A stretch of 5,726 nt of DNA from an uncultured Muribaculaceae bacterium (lineage in GTDB: Bacteria > Bacteroidota > Bacteroidia > Bacteroidales > Muribaculaceae). Where the stretch lies: NCBI GenBank assembly GCA_910577465.1, contig CAJTMM010000054.1:1-5726 (forward strand), read 5' to 3'. The position numbers and the translations under genes are program-made. Positions 5,699 through 5,726 of the stretch are shown piece by piece. The notes under the pieces are model-generated. The model saw nothing but the letters and a program-made list of their open reading frames with translations, had not been told where the DNA came from and ran no database searches. The stretch's first letter is position 1; every line of letters starts with the position of its first letter.

Positions 5699-5726
5699 AA
5701 TTAGGAATGTGGAATTAGGAATGAGG
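5699..5726. repeat. 14-bp tandem repeat running to the window edge
   Basis: AATTAGGAATGTGG (5699-5712) is followed directly by AATTAGGAATGAGG (5713-5726), identical at 13 of 14 positions. The array may continue beyond the window. From general experience, AATTAGGAAT-type repeats are common between genes in Bacteroidota. No coding frame covers it. Confidence 0.7.

Larger units (their letters stand above)
5584..5726. other. Gene-free, G/T-rich right flank
   Basis: I see no coding frame or RNA gene here. The plus strand is strongly G/T-biased (for example GTGGGTGGGGTGTT at 5600-5613 and a G/T run at about 5635-5668), unlike the rest of the window. The only structured elements are the hairpin at 5612-5630 and the tandem repeat at 5699-5726. 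At the opposite end, positions 1-26 hold only the immediate downstream of the M3 gene, with no recognisable terminator in the bases available. Confidence 0.6.

Noticed and set aside
5584..5726. CRISPR array or small RNA gene in the right flank
   Set aside because: The 14-bp repeats are contiguous with no spacers, and no promoter-terminator pair frames a transcript. Dispersed repeat DNA is the simpler reading.

Overview
The window looks like ordinary chromosomal DNA from a member of the Bacteroidota, most likely order Bacteroidales; a Muribaculaceae- or Bacteroides-like genome would fit, but that is inference. Three things point there. The promoters match the Bacteroidota sigma factor consensus (-7 box TAnnTTTG, -33 TTTG/TTG) rather than an E. 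coli -35/-10. Most starts lack a clear Shine-Dalgarno. The proteins have Bacteroidota-style architectures: a secreted M3 dipeptidyl carboxypeptidase, a rhomboid with a C-terminal helical tail domain, and a membrane-anchored endonuclease/exonuclease/phosphatase (EEP) protein.

Layout, right to left on the minus strand: rhomboid protease A (4273-5016), rhomboid protease B (3372-4289), a three-helix membrane protein with an EEP hydrolase domain (2251-3375), then, after a 70-bp gap with its own promoter, a signal-peptide-bearing M3 metallopeptidase (27-2180). The first three genes overlap (17 bp, then a 4-bp ATGA) and should form one operon. On the plus strand, divergent from the operon, lies a 90-residue HU-type DNA-binding protein (5223-5495) with its own promoter, an AU-rich leader of about 75 nt and a strong intrinsic terminator (5527-5583). 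The final ~140 bp (5584-5726) has no gene. It is G/T-rich on the plus strand and holds a perfect 7-bp-stem hairpin and a 14-bp tandem repeat that runs to the window edge, which looks like dispersed intergenic repeat material.

Functionally, the operon places two intramembrane serine proteases beside an EEP hydrolase whose catalytic domain is predicted to face the periplasm, followed by an independently promoted periplasmic peptidase. A shared envelope role is plausible, but the sequence does not identify substrates. I found no CRISPR array, tRNA, rRNA, insertion sequence, phage gene or defence-island hallmark. I do not see a clearly new system. The most checkable oddities are the rhomboid-rhomboid-EEP cluster, the nearly leaderless promoter in front of it, and the repeat-bearing right edge.
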